From JBBKWG01 sp037968835 (lineage in GTDB: Bacteria; Pseudomonadota; Alphaproteobacteria; Rhodobacterales; Rhodobacteraceae), in the NCBI GenBank assembly GCA_037968835.1, contig JBBKWG010000149.1:1-12476 (forward strand): a stretch of DNA of 12,476 nucleotides, in the 5' to 3' direction. Shown here piece by piece: positions 1 through 7,248 of the stretch. Each line of letters begins with the position of its first letter. Position 1 is the first letter of the stretch. The notes under the pieces were generated by a model. That model was not told where the DNA came from, ran no database searches, and worked only from the letters and a program-made list of their open reading frames with translations. The translations under genes and the position numbers were made by a program.

Positions 1-398
1 GTCTTGGTCATGTGGCAGCTTTCCAGCGAATTCATACTTAGAAGTCGTATTTTCCAGGATTTATCGGATTGGCGTTCCAAAGCACTCAGACTGACGCCTT
101 CGACGCGCGCGGAACCGCCGTTCGTTGTCGGAATGTCGGCTCCGAAGTTCAAGAAGCAAACTCCCGTATCCCCGTTGGCGCGCGCGTAGCTTAACGCATA
201 GGTGTTGTTGGTCTCGCCGCCTTCGAACCAGACGCGGTGAGTTTCTGCAATCGCCGCGCGGCCCCTTGCTGGCGGGCCATAGGGGGAATGAAGTTCGGCG
301 TCCGACGTGAATACCGACGCGCAACCAACGCCATCGTGACGCGCGTAATCGGCCATATAGCCGTCAAACAGTTTCCCGAAATCGACACAGGCGTTCAT
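1..398 (-). CDS. NTF2/SnoaL-like small protein (DUF4440-type), 3' end cut by window edge
   Basis: A frame stays open from an ATG at 398 to the left edge of the window (132 codons plus 2 bases), so the C-terminus is missing. Reading it gives an N-terminal helix (MNACVDFGKLFDGYMADYAR), then a stretch with HSPYGPPARGRAAIAETH and a following strand region with WFEGG and LERQSDKSWKI. That order (helices, a fatal-turn segment with GPPARGR, then a curved sheet) is typical of SnoaL/DUF4440 members of the NTF2 fold. Such proteins are small cone-shaped enzymes or ligand binders with varied roles, so no reaction can be assigned. The start lies 3 bp past the stop of the glutamine synthetase-like gene and has a GAGAGG ribosome binding site inside that gene's last codons. 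The pair is therefore almost certainly co-transcribed and translationally coupled, which suggests this protein serves the same pathway as the ligase. Confidence 0.72.
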   Translation of the reverse strand, partial: MNACVDFGKLFDGYMADYARHDGVGCASVFTSDAELHSPYGPPARGRAAIAETHRVWFEGGETNNTYALSYARANGDTGVCFLNFGADIPTTNGGSARVEGVSLSALERQSDKSWKIRLLSMNSLESCHMTK

Positions 399-401
399 AA
401 C

Positions 402-1766
402 TCAGGCCCTCTCAAATCCGCGCGCGATTTCCCAGTCGGTGACGATCGCATCAAATGCTTCCTGTTCGACCTCGGCGGTTCGGGTGTAATGATCGACAAC
501 CCAGTCGCCCATCGACGCGCGCAGCATTTTCGAGTTGCGCAGAGTCTCGGTCGCGGCGCGTAACGTGTGGGGGATGTCGGGCACGCCCGTCATGCCGTAG
601 ACGTCGCCGGTCACATTGTCGGGCAGGGCCAATTTCTCTTCAATCCCGGCCAGACCCGCCGCCAGTTGTGCCGCGCAGGCTAGATAGGGATTGATGTCAC
701 TCCCGGGAATGCGGCACTCGATGCGCACGCCCTTGGTGTCCTCGCCGACCAGCCGATACCCAGCGGTGCGGTTGTCGACCGACCATGCGATCTTTGTGGG
801 CGCAAAAGCGCCGGGCACAAACCGCTTGTAGCTGTTGACGTAGGGCGCAAGGAACCACGTCATATCCGCGGAATACTTGAGCAAACCAGCTATATAATTG
901 CCGAGAAGTCCCGACATGGCGCGCTTGCCGTCCTTGTCGTGAAAGGCGTTCTCGCCGTCCTTGAAGAGCGACTGGTGGATATGCGCGGCCGAGCCGACGC
1001 GCTTGTGATGCCATTTCGGCATGAAAGTCACCGCGTGACCGCATTGATTTGCGATCTCTTTGACTGCCTGCTTGGCCAGAGTGTGATTGTCCGCCGCCTG
1101 CAACGCCTCGGCGTAGCGGATATTGAGCTCAGCCTGACCGGCCTCGGCCTCGCCCTTGGTGTTCTCGACAGGCACACCCGCCTCGACCAGCAGATTGCGG
1201 ATCGGGCGCATGACGTGCTCTTCCTTCGAGGTCTGAAGGATGTTGTAGTCCTCGTTATACCCCGAGAACGGCGTCAGATTGCGAAACCCGCCACGGCGAA
1301 TTTTATCGTAGCTCTTCTCGAACAGAAAGAATTCCAGCTCGGTCGCCATCATCGGAGTAAAGCCCATCGCCTCGGCGCGTGCGATCTGGGTCTTGAGGAT
1401 CTGGCGCGGCGAATGGGGAACCGGTTCGTGCGTGCGATGGTCGATCATGTCGCACAAAACCAGCGCCGTGCAGTCAAGCCAGGGGATTGGCCGCAGGGTC
1501 GACAGGTCCGGCTTCATCACATAATCGCCGTAGCCTTCGGCCCAGCTTGTTGAAGCATAGCCGTCCGGAGTCGCCATCTCGAGATCGGTGGCCAGAAGGT
1601 AATTGCAGCAATGCGTTTCCTTCCAGGACGATTCCAGGAAGTTCGAGACGTGAAAACGCTTGCCCATCAAGCGGCCCTGCATGTCGACCATGCAGACCAG
1701 AACGGTATCAATCTCGCCGGTCTCGGCCAGGGACTTCAAAGTGTGCATTGTCAAATTTGCAGGCAT
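402..1766 (-). CDS. Glutamine synthetase-family gamma-glutamyl-amide ligase (GlnA4/PuuA/IpuC-like)
   Basis: Predicted cytoplasmic ATP-dependent ligase of 454 residues joining glutamate to an amine. GS signatures are in order: N-terminal beta-grasp (VDMQGRLMGKRF, 27-38), the metal-binding ATELEFFLF (141-149; E143, E145), EAEAGQAEL (206-214), the glutamate/ammonium region GHAVTFMPKW...GSAAHIHQSL (243-267; H262, H264), NSYKRFVPG (311-319), NRTAGYRLV (332-340) and RIECRIPGSDINPYLACAAQLAAGL (348-372). The adenylylation loop of nitrogen-assimilating GlnA is not seen, so this is not the housekeeping enzyme. It fits the group that gamma-glutamylates polyamines, ethanolamine or alkylamines for catabolism. 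The amine is unknown. I chose the ATG at 1766 because AGGAC sits about 7 bases upstream. A longer start at 1820 would place the N-terminus across the transporter terminator. It is coupled to the NTF2-like gene downstream. Confidence 0.85.
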   Translation of the reverse strand: MPANLTMHTLKSLAETGEIDTVLVCMVDMQGRLMGKRFHVSNFLESSWKETHCCNYLLATDLEMATPDGYASTSWAEGYGDYVMKPDLSTLRPIPWLDCTALVLCDMIDHRTHEPVPHSPRQILKTQIARAEAMGFTPMMATELEFFLFEKSYDKIRRGGFRNLTPFSGYNEDYNILQTSKEEHVMRPIRNLLVEAGVPVENTKGEAEAGQAELNIRYAEALQAADNHTLAKQAVKEIANQCGHAVTFMPKWHHKRVGSAAHIHQSLFKDGENAFHDKDGKRAMSGLLGNYIAGLLKYSADMTWFLAPYVNSYKRFVPGAFAPTKIAWSVDNRTAGYRLVGEDTKGVRIECRIPGSDINPYLACAAQLAAGLAGIEEKLALPDNVTGDVYGMTGVPDIPHTLRAATETLRNSKMLRASMGDWVVDHYTRTAEVEQEAFDAIVTDWEIARGFERA

Positions 1767-1790
1767 GCGAAACGTCCTAAAGTGCTTGCG

Positions 1791-1818
1791 GAAAAACGCC
1801 CCGGGCGGAACCCGGGGC
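1791..1818 (-). terminator. Intrinsic terminator of the dctQMP operon
   Basis: A perfect 8-bp GC-only stem, GCCCCGGG (1798-1805) pairing with CCCGGGGC (1811-1818) across a 5-base loop, is followed on the minus strand by a run of five T (A run at 1792-1796). It lies about 50 bp past the dctP stop and 25 bp before the start of the GS-like gene, so it should end most dctQMP transcripts. Read-through could still feed the ligase gene, since no clear separate promoter is visible in the short space between. Confidence 0.85.
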
Positions 1819-1868
1819 ACTTGTTGAAGGGTTGTCAGGTCCTGGTCAGTCCCGGAACCGATCTGACC

Positions 1869-2909
1869 TCAGACACTGCCGTAGCGGTACGGCCGACCGG
1901 CCGCCTGCATGTCGGCGTTGTACTGCTTGAAAATCTCGACGACTTTGGCCTTCGTCTCGGATTCAGCCGCGATCTCGTCCCAGAACACGTGGGCCGCGCT
2001 TTCGACCGTGTCCCATTCCTCGTCCGGAATCGTGGTCAGCTTCATCTTGGTGCCGTTGACACGCAACGCGGCCTCGCCGCCCCAGTACCAATGCTGGCGG
2101 TAATAATGCGACTGGTCGGCGCAGACGCGGAACAGCGTTTGCAGATCCTCCGGCAGTTCGTTCCAGCGATCCTGGTTGGCAAAGAAGTGACCGATCCACG
2201 CACCCGAGATGTTGTTGGTCAGGAAGTAGTTGGTCACGTCAGCCCAGCCGACCGTGTAGTCCTCGGTAATGCCCGACCACGCGATGCCATCGAGTTCGCC
2301 GGTCTGCACCGCAACCTCGATATCCTCCCACGGCAGCGTCACCGGAACCACGCCGAACTGCGCAAGGAAACGGCCAGCCGTCGGGAACGTGAAGACGCGC
2401 TTGCCTTCCAGATCCTTCAGCGAATTGACCGGGTCCTTTGTCGCGAAATGGCAGGGGTCCCAAGCACCGGCCGAGATGTGCTTGACGCCGACCTTGGAAT
2501 ATTCCGCGTCCCAGATCTCGTTCAGCCCGTAGCGGTTGAACAACGTCGGCACGTCAAGCGAATAGCGCGAGGCGAACGGGAAGTAGCCACCGAAAACCGT
2601 GACTTCGGTAGGCGAAGCCATCGAGTCGTCGTCGGACTGAACCGCGTCGATCGTTCCGCGCTGCATCGCCTGGAACAGCTCGCCCGTCGGAACAAGCTGG
2701 TCGGCATAGAACAGTTCGATCTGCATCCGGTCGCCGGCGATCGTGTTGAACATCTTGATTGCCGGGTCGATGACATGCTCGCCCAATGCCGGGCCCGCAT
2801 ATGTCTGCAGTCGCCAGGTAATCTTGCCTTGAGCAATAGCGGGGGCGGCCAGTGCTGCCGCCGGAGCCGCCGCAGCGGCGCCTTTAAGGAAAGTACGTCT
2901 GGAAGTCAT
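1869..2909 (-). CDS. dctP: TRAP transporter substrate-binding protein (DctP family), Tat-exported
   Basis: Periplasmic solute receptor of 346 residues that delivers ligand to the DctQM membrane pair. The N-terminus carries a twin-arginine motif SRRTFLKG (3-10), an Ala-rich hydrophobic stretch and an APAIAQG cleavage region (about 23-29), so it is probably exported folded by Tat. DctP-family features follow: WRLQTYAGP (32-40), ADQLVPTGELFQAMQRGTID (69-88), DLEGKRVFTFPTAGRF (166-181), and QTGELDGIAWSG (202-213). At the position where most DctP proteins have the ligand-binding arginine (usually in a G-K-R type motif), I align Phe173. The ligand class may therefore differ from a simple carboxylate. 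The start at 2909 has AGAGGA upstream and gives the Tat signal, so I prefer it to a 32-residue longer reading. It is the last gene of dctQMP. A sulfonate such as DHPS is a plausible ligand from context only. Confidence 0.9.
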   Translation of the reverse strand: MTSRRTFLKGAAAAAPAAALAAPAIAQGKITWRLQTYAGPALGEHVIDPAIKMFNTIAGDRMQIELFYADQLVPTGELFQAMQRGTIDAVQSDDDSMASPTEVTVFGGYFPFASRYSLDVPTLFNRYGLNEIWDAEYSKVGVKHISAGAWDPCHFATKDPVNSLKDLEGKRVFTFPTAGRFLAQFGVVPVTLPWEDIEVAVQTGELDGIAWSGITEDYTVGWADVTNYFLTNNISGAWIGHFFANQDRWNELPEDLQTLFRVCADQSHYYRQHWYWGGEAALRVNGTKMKLTTIPDEEWDTVESAAHVFWDEIAAESETKAKVVEIFKQYNADMQAAGRPYRYGSV

Positions 2910-2944
2910 GTCTGGTCCTCTCTGTTGAAACTCGAAGTTATCTG

Positions 2945-2958
2945 CCCCGTTTTCGGGG
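2945..2958 (-). promoter_or_regulatory. Intercistronic hairpin between dctM and dctP
   Basis: CCCCG / CGGGG form a perfect 5-bp stem around a 4-base loop in the 58-bp gap between dctM and dctP. No T run follows in the direction of transcription, so it is unlikely to be a terminator. A stem at this place could protect the downstream dctP message from decay, giving more binding protein than membrane subunits, as is common for periplasmic receptors. That role is inferred. Confidence 0.4.
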
Positions 2959-2967
2959 TTCTCAGCG

Positions 2968-4293
2968 TTAGAAGCCGTAGACGTAGCCGGGCAGCCAAAG
3001 CGCAATTCCCGGAAACACCATCACGATGGTCAACGCCAGAACCATCACTAGCACGAACGGTACTATCGAGCTGTAGATATCCATAAGCGTTATTTCGGGC
3101 GGTGCCATGGCCCGCATCAGGAACAGGTTATAACCAAACGGCGGCGTCATGTAAGCGATCTGCGTCGTGATCGTATAAAGCACGCCGTACCAGATCAAGT
3201 CGAAGCCAAGCGCGTCGACAAGCGGCACGTAAAGCGGCGCGACGATCACCAGCATCGCGGTATCGTCCAGGAACGTTCCCATGACGATGAACGACAATTG
3301 CATCAGGATAAGGATCATCCACGGCGACAAGCCCAGCTTTTCGGTGAACAGATCCTCGATCGCGCGCACAGCCCCCAGTCCGTCGAAAACCGCGCCAAAG
3401 GCGAGGGCGGCAAGGATGATCCACATGAACATGCAAGTGATCGCCAGCGTGTTGCGCACCGTGTTCTCGAAGACCACGCGCGTCATTCGTCCTTTCAGGA
3501 CCGCCGCCATAAACGCCGCTAGCGCACCGATTGCCGAGCTTTCGACAAGCGACGTCCAGCCGTTCACAAACGGCACCATCATCGTAAAAAAGATGACCAG
3601 CGGCAGCATGCCGGCGCGCAGCAACCGAAGCTTCTCGCGCATCGGGATGTCGCGTTCCTCGGCGGGCAAGGCCGGGCCGAGCGAGGGCGTGATCCAGCAA
3701 CGGATCACGATATAGAGTACGAAAAGCGACGCCATCATCAGACCCGGAAACACACCCGCCAGCCAAAGCTGGCCGACTGGTTGACGCGCAATCATCGCGT
3801 AAAGCACCAGCACGACGGATGGCGGCACCAGGATTCCCAGACTCGACCCGGCCTGAATGACGCCGGTCACCATCCGCTTGTCGTAATTGCGTCGCAAAAG
3901 TTCCGGCAACGCGATCGTCGCGCCTATCGCCATTCCGGCGACCGAAAGACCGTTCATCGCCGAGATCAGCACCATCAGCCCTATCGTGCCAACAGCAAGC
4001 CCGCCGGAAAGCCCGCCCATCCAGACATGGAACATCTTGTAAAGATCGTCGGCTATGCGGGATTCGCTCAGCACGTAGCCCATGAAAATGAACATCGGCA
4101 GCGTCAGAAGCGGATACCATTTCATCAGTTTCATGGCCGCCGAAAAGCCAAGATCAAAGCCGCCCCGGTCGCCCCACAGAAACATCGCCGCAATCACGGC
4201 GACAAAACCGATGGCCCCGAACACACGCTGCCCGGTCAGCAACATGAGCATCATCGACGAGAACATGAGGATCGCGATCATCTCGTAGGACAT
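2968..4293 (-). CDS. dctM: TRAP transporter large membrane subunit (DctM family)
   Basis: Inner-membrane transport channel of 441 residues, a usual length for DctM, driven by a cation gradient. It is very hydrophobic throughout with about a dozen membrane segments. It shows the paired half-repeat motifs of the family: the first around ISAMNGLSVAGMA and GSSLGILVPPSVVLVLYA (149-167), the second around IVMGTFLDDTAM (336-347) with IVAPLYVPLVDALGFD. LAGVFPGLMMASLF (178-191) is also typical. The start codon overlaps the dctQ stop by one base (TGATG), so translation is coupled and the two membrane subunits are made together. It needs DctP and DctQ to work. Substrate cannot be read from this subunit. 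Confidence 0.93.
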   Translation of the reverse strand: MSYEMIAILMFSSMMLMLLTGQRVFGAIGFVAVIAAMFLWGDRGGFDLGFSAAMKLMKWYPLLTLPMFIFMGYVLSESRIADDLYKMFHVWMGGLSGGLAVGTIGLMVLISAMNGLSVAGMAIGATIALPELLRRNYDKRMVTGVIQAGSSLGILVPPSVVLVLYAMIARQPVGQLWLAGVFPGLMMASLFVLYIVIRCWITPSLGPALPAEERDIPMREKLRLLRAGMLPLVIFFTMMVPFVNGWTSLVESSAIGALAAFMAAVLKGRMTRVVFENTVRNTLAITCMFMWIILAALAFGAVFDGLGAVRAIEDLFTEKLGLSPWMILILMQLSFIVMGTFLDDTAMLVIVAPLYVPLVDALGFDLIWYGVLYTITTQIAYMTPPFGYNLFLMRAMAPPEITLMDIYSSIVPFVLVMVLALTIVMVFPGIALWLPGYVYGF

Positions 4294-4814
4294 CAGTTTT
4301 TATCTCCCATGTCCTCGCCGCGAAGGCGCAAGATGTCCTTGAAAAGCTCGCTGACCGCCTGAAGCAACATCAGGAATATGCCGACGACCATGATCAGCTT
4401 GATTGGCCAGAGATAGGGTCGCCAGGCGGTCGGACTGCGTTCGCCGCCATACTGGAACGAATATTTCAGGCTTTCCCAGCCACCCCACAGCAGGATTGCG
4501 AGGTAGACGATCAGAAAGAAGACGGAAAGCGCGTCGATCCCAGCCTTGCGGCGATCGGACCACGCCCCATAGATCAGATCCATCCGGACGTTGGACCCAA
4601 GCTGGATCGAATAGGGACCGCCGAGAATGTAATACGCGACCATCGCGAACTGGGCCAATTCAAGCGTCCAGAGCGACGGCAGGAAGAACGTCTTTGACAC
4701 CGACGACCAAAGCAGGATGCCCATCATCACGAAGATGCCGTACATCACGACGCGACCGATCCAGTAGTTGCAGCGATCCACAACTCTGACATAGGCCTTC
4801 ATCGTGTGTGTCAT
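4293..4814 (-). CDS. dctQ: TRAP transporter small membrane subunit (DctQ family)
   Basis: Inner-membrane accessory subunit of 173 residues with four predicted membrane helices (about 18-40, 51-70, 92-112 and 134-157), the standard DctQ layout. The cytoplasmic link NVRMDLIYGAWSDRRKAGID (75-94) and the segment SPTAWRPYLWPIKLIM before the last helix match the family. It binds DctM and is needed for transport. It is first in the operon: GAAGGGG lies about 6 bases before the ATG, and dctM begins on the overlapping TGATG. The preceding 200 bp therefore should hold the promoter of dctQMP. Confidence 0.92.
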   Translation of the reverse strand: MTHTMKAYVRVVDRCNYWIGRVVMYGIFVMMGILLWSSVSKTFFLPSLWTLELAQFAMVAYYILGGPYSIQLGSNVRMDLIYGAWSDRRKAGIDALSVFFLIVYLAILLWGGWESLKYSFQYGGERSPTAWRPYLWPIKLIMVVGIFLMLLQAVSELFKDILRLRGEDMGDKN

Positions 4815-4859
4815 TCGAGCCCCTTCACTGGACCAGCACGATAAGCCAGTTGGTCGTCA

Positions 4860-4890
4860 TGTCGAGACCACAACGTTCCGGTTGTCGACA
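4860..4890. promoter_or_regulatory. Inverted repeat upstream of dctQ, possible operator
   Basis: TGTCGA (4860-4865) and its exact reverse complement TCGACA (4885-4890) flank 19 bases. A second short inverted pair, ACAAC (4870-4874) and GTTGT (4881-4885), lies inside but on a slightly different centre. The block lies 46-76 bp before the dctQ start, a fitting place for a regulator that controls the transporter. No clear -35/-10 pair could be fixed in this stretch, and no regulator gene is in the window. Confidence 0.3.
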
Positions 4891-4985
4891 GCACGCGCAA
4901 TATTTCCGGGATTCGCTTGGCGGGCAAGTGTGTGAATTTCGCCGATTAAATCCGGTTGGTCCTTGGCGATCGAGTCTTTGGTAGC

Positions 4986-5009
4986 TGGCCGCACAACCCC
5001 GTGCGGCCA
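4986..5009 (-). terminator. Strong hairpin after isocitrate dehydrogenase, probable transcript end
   Basis: TGGCCGCAC (4986-4994) pairs perfectly with GTGCGGCCA (5001-5009), a 9-bp GC-rich stem with a 6-base loop, beginning 7 bp after the icd stop codon. No T run follows on the minus strand, so it is not a textbook intrinsic terminator. It may work as a Rho-assisted or processed 3' end. It separates icd from the promoter area of dctQMP. Confidence 0.6.
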
Positions 5010-5016
5010 CCAATTT

Positions 5017-7248
5017 CTAGCCGATAATGGAATTCAGCGTCGCACTTGGACGCATCACCGCCGCCGTTTTTGCTGCGTCGGTGTGATAGTAGCCACCCAG
5101 ATCCGCTGGCGTGCCCTGAACCGCCGCAAATTCTTTCAGGATCTGCTCTTTCTTTGCCGCCAGTTCGTCCGCGATCGGCCTGAAATGCGCAGCCAGTTCC
5201 GCGTCCTCGTCCTGAGCGGCAAGCGCCTCGGCCCAGTAGAGCGCGAAATAGAAATGCGTATCCCTGTTATCGGTCTGTCCGACCTTGCGCCCGGGCGAGT
5301 TGTCATTCTCCAGAATTCGCTGTGTCGCTTCTTCAACCCCACGCCCCATCAGACCGGCCTTGGCGTTGCCCTTGGTATCGGCGAGGAATTTGAATGACTC
5401 GCCAAGCGCGCAGAATTCACCCAGCGAATCCCACCGCAAATGACCTTCTTCCACCAATTGCTGGACGTGCTTGGGTGCTGAACCGCCCGCTCCGGTCTCG
5501 AACAACCCACCGCCGTTCATCAGCTTGACGATCGAAAGCATCTTTGCCGACGTGCCAAGTTCGAGGATCGGGAACAGGTCGGTCAGGTAATCCCTGAGCA
5601 CATTGCCGGTGATGGAAATGCAGTCCTTGCCGCCGCGTATGGTTTCCAGCGAGAAACGGGTCGCTTCACGGGGTGCCATGATCTTCAGCCCAAGATCTGT
5701 CGCACCTTCTTCGGCCAATACCTTTTCAACGTATCTGATGATTTCGCGGTCATGTGCCCGTTTGTCGTTCAGCCAGAACACCGCTGCCGCGCCGGTTGCC
5801 TTGTGGCGTGCGATCCCCAGCCTGACCCAATCCTCGATCGGTGCCTGATTGGCGGTGGAGGATCGCCAGATGTCGCCCTTTTCGACCCTGTGCTCGTGCA
5901 GAACCTCGCCGTTCGCCAGCACATATCGGATCATTCCGTCGCCAGGCGCTTCGAATGTTGTCGGGTGGGAACCGTATTCTTCGGCTTTTTGCGCCATCAG
6001 TCCGACGTTCGAGACCGCCCCCGACGTTGACGGATCGAGCGCGCCGGTTTCCTTGAAATACTTGATCGTCTCGTCATAGACCGGCGCATAGGAATTGTCC
6101 GGGATGACGCATTTGCAGTCCGCTTCCTTGCCGTCAGGCCCCCAACCCTTGCCACCCGCCCGTATCAGCGCGGGCATGGATGCGTCGATGATGACATCCG
6201 AGGAAACGTGAAGGTTGGTGATCCCCTTGTCCGAATTCACCATGTAAAGCGGCGGCTGGTTTGCCATGATGCCCGCAAGGTCAGCTTCGATCTCGCTGCG
6301 CTTGTCGGCGGGCAGTTCGGCGATTCTTGCCTCCAGATCCCCTAGTCCCGAGTTCGGATTGACCCCGGCGGCTTTCAGCGTCTCGCCGTGCTTGTCGAAT
6401 AGCTCCTTGAGCATGACAGAAACGGCATGTCCGAACAGGATCGGGTCCGAAACCTTCATCATCGTCGCTTTCAGATGCAACGAAAACAGAACGCCCCTGG
6501 ACTTCGCATCGGCCATTTGAGTGCGCAGGAAATCACGAAGGGAGGCGACGCTCATGAACGTCGCATCGACCACCGTGCCGGATTTGACACTCAGCCCTTC
6601 CTTGAGAACGGTCACATTGCCAGCCCCGTCCACAAACTCGATCTTTGCGGGACCAGCCTGAGCATCACTCAAAGTCGCGGATTTCTCGTTCGAGAAGAAA
6701 TCTCCGGACTCCATCGACGAAACATGCGTCTTTGAATCCGAACTCCAAGCCCCCATCGAATGCGGATGCTGCTTGGCATAATTCTTGACGGCGCGGGCCA
6801 CGCGGCGGTCGGAATTGCCTTCGCGCAGGACTGGATTGACAGCGCTACCCTTGATCGCATCGTATCGCGCCCGAACCGACTTTTCCTCGTCGCTCGCGGG
6901 GCTGTCGGGATAGTCGGGAAGCGCATAACCCTGCGCCTGCAACTCCGCGATCGCGCCGTTAAGCTGTGGCGTCGAGGCCGAGATGTTCGGCAACTTGATG
7001 ACGTTTGCGTCCCGCGTTTTGACGAGGGCACCAAGCTCTGCAAGAGCGTCCGGCAGGCGCTGATCTGCGGTCAGGAATTCCGGAAACGCCGAAATGATGC
7101 GACCCGCCAGCGAAATATCCCGCATCTCGACGGTCATATTTGCGGCGCGCGCGAAGGTCTGAATGATCGGCAGGAACGAAGCACTCGCAAGTTCGGGAGC
7201 CTCGTCAACTGTGGTATATACGATGTCGGGATACTCGCTCGCAGCCAT
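5017..7248 (-). CDS. icd: Monomeric NADP-dependent isocitrate dehydrogenase
   Basis: TCA-cycle enzyme in the cytoplasm: isocitrate + NADP+ to 2-oxoglutarate + CO2 + NADPH. At 743 residues it is the large monomeric type (about 740), unrelated in size to the roughly 400-residue dimeric Icd. Family blocks are intact: PNISASTPQLNGAIAELQAQGY (87-108), NPVLREGNSDRR (138-149), LHLKATMMKVSDP, LINGKGWGPDGKE-like GGKGWGPDGKEADC, AVFWLNDKRAHDREI, ISITGNVLRDYLTDLFP and GGGLFETGAGGSAPKH. No frameshift or missing block was seen. I start at the ATG at 7248 (MAASEYPDIVYTT), which has a GGAAGG ribosome binding site about 10 bases away, rather than 9 codons upstream. It stands as a single-gene unit divergent from the sulfonate operon. 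A direct metabolic link to its neighbours is not evident. Confidence 0.96.
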   Translation of the reverse strand: MAASEYPDIVYTTVDEAPELASASFLPIIQTFARAANMTVEMRDISLAGRIISAFPEFLTADQRLPDALAELGALVKTRDANVIKLPNISASTPQLNGAIAELQAQGYALPDYPDSPASDEEKSVRARYDAIKGSAVNPVLREGNSDRRVARAVKNYAKQHPHSMGAWSSDSKTHVSSMESGDFFSNEKSATLSDAQAGPAKIEFVDGAGNVTVLKEGLSVKSGTVVDATFMSVASLRDFLRTQMADAKSRGVLFSLHLKATMMKVSDPILFGHAVSVMLKELFDKHGETLKAAGVNPNSGLGDLEARIAELPADKRSEIEADLAGIMANQPPLYMVNSDKGITNLHVSSDVIIDASMPALIRAGGKGWGPDGKEADCKCVIPDNSYAPVYDETIKYFKETGALDPSTSGAVSNVGLMAQKAEEYGSHPTTFEAPGDGMIRYVLANGEVLHEHRVEKGDIWRSSTANQAPIEDWVRLGIARHKATGAAAVFWLNDKRAHDREIIRYVEKVLAEEGATDLGLKIMAPREATRFSLETIRGGKDCISITGNVLRDYLTDLFPILELGTSAKMLSIVKLMNGGGLFETGAGGSAPKHVQQLVEEGHLRWDSLGEFCALGESFKFLADTKGNAKAGLMGRGVEEATQRILENDNSPGRKVGQTDNRDTHFYFALYWAEALAAQDEDAELAAHFRPIADELAAKKEQILKEFAAVQGTPADLGGYYHTDAAKTAAVMRPSATLNSIIG

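Noticed and set aside
402..1766. Housekeeping glutamine synthetase GlnA
   Set aside because: Lacks the adenylylation-loop motif and glnB/ntr neighbours, carries the YLLATDLEM and GKRF features of the amide-ligase group, and is coupled to an NTF2-like gene.
1611..3086. 491-residue open frame on the plus strand opposite dctP and the GS-like gene
   Set aside because: It lies antisense to two well-recognised genes, crosses their terminator, has an Arg-rich composition typical of the opposite strand of GC-rich genes, and shows no family motif.
3128..4120. 330-residue minus-strand frame within dctM
   Set aside because: It is an out-of-frame reading of dctM. The dctM frame has clear membrane helices and family motifs, while this one is Arg/Asp-rich noise.
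4825..5013. 62-residue minus-strand frame between icd and dctQ
   Set aside because: It begins inside the icd hairpin, lacks a ribosome binding site and occupies the promoter region of dctQ.
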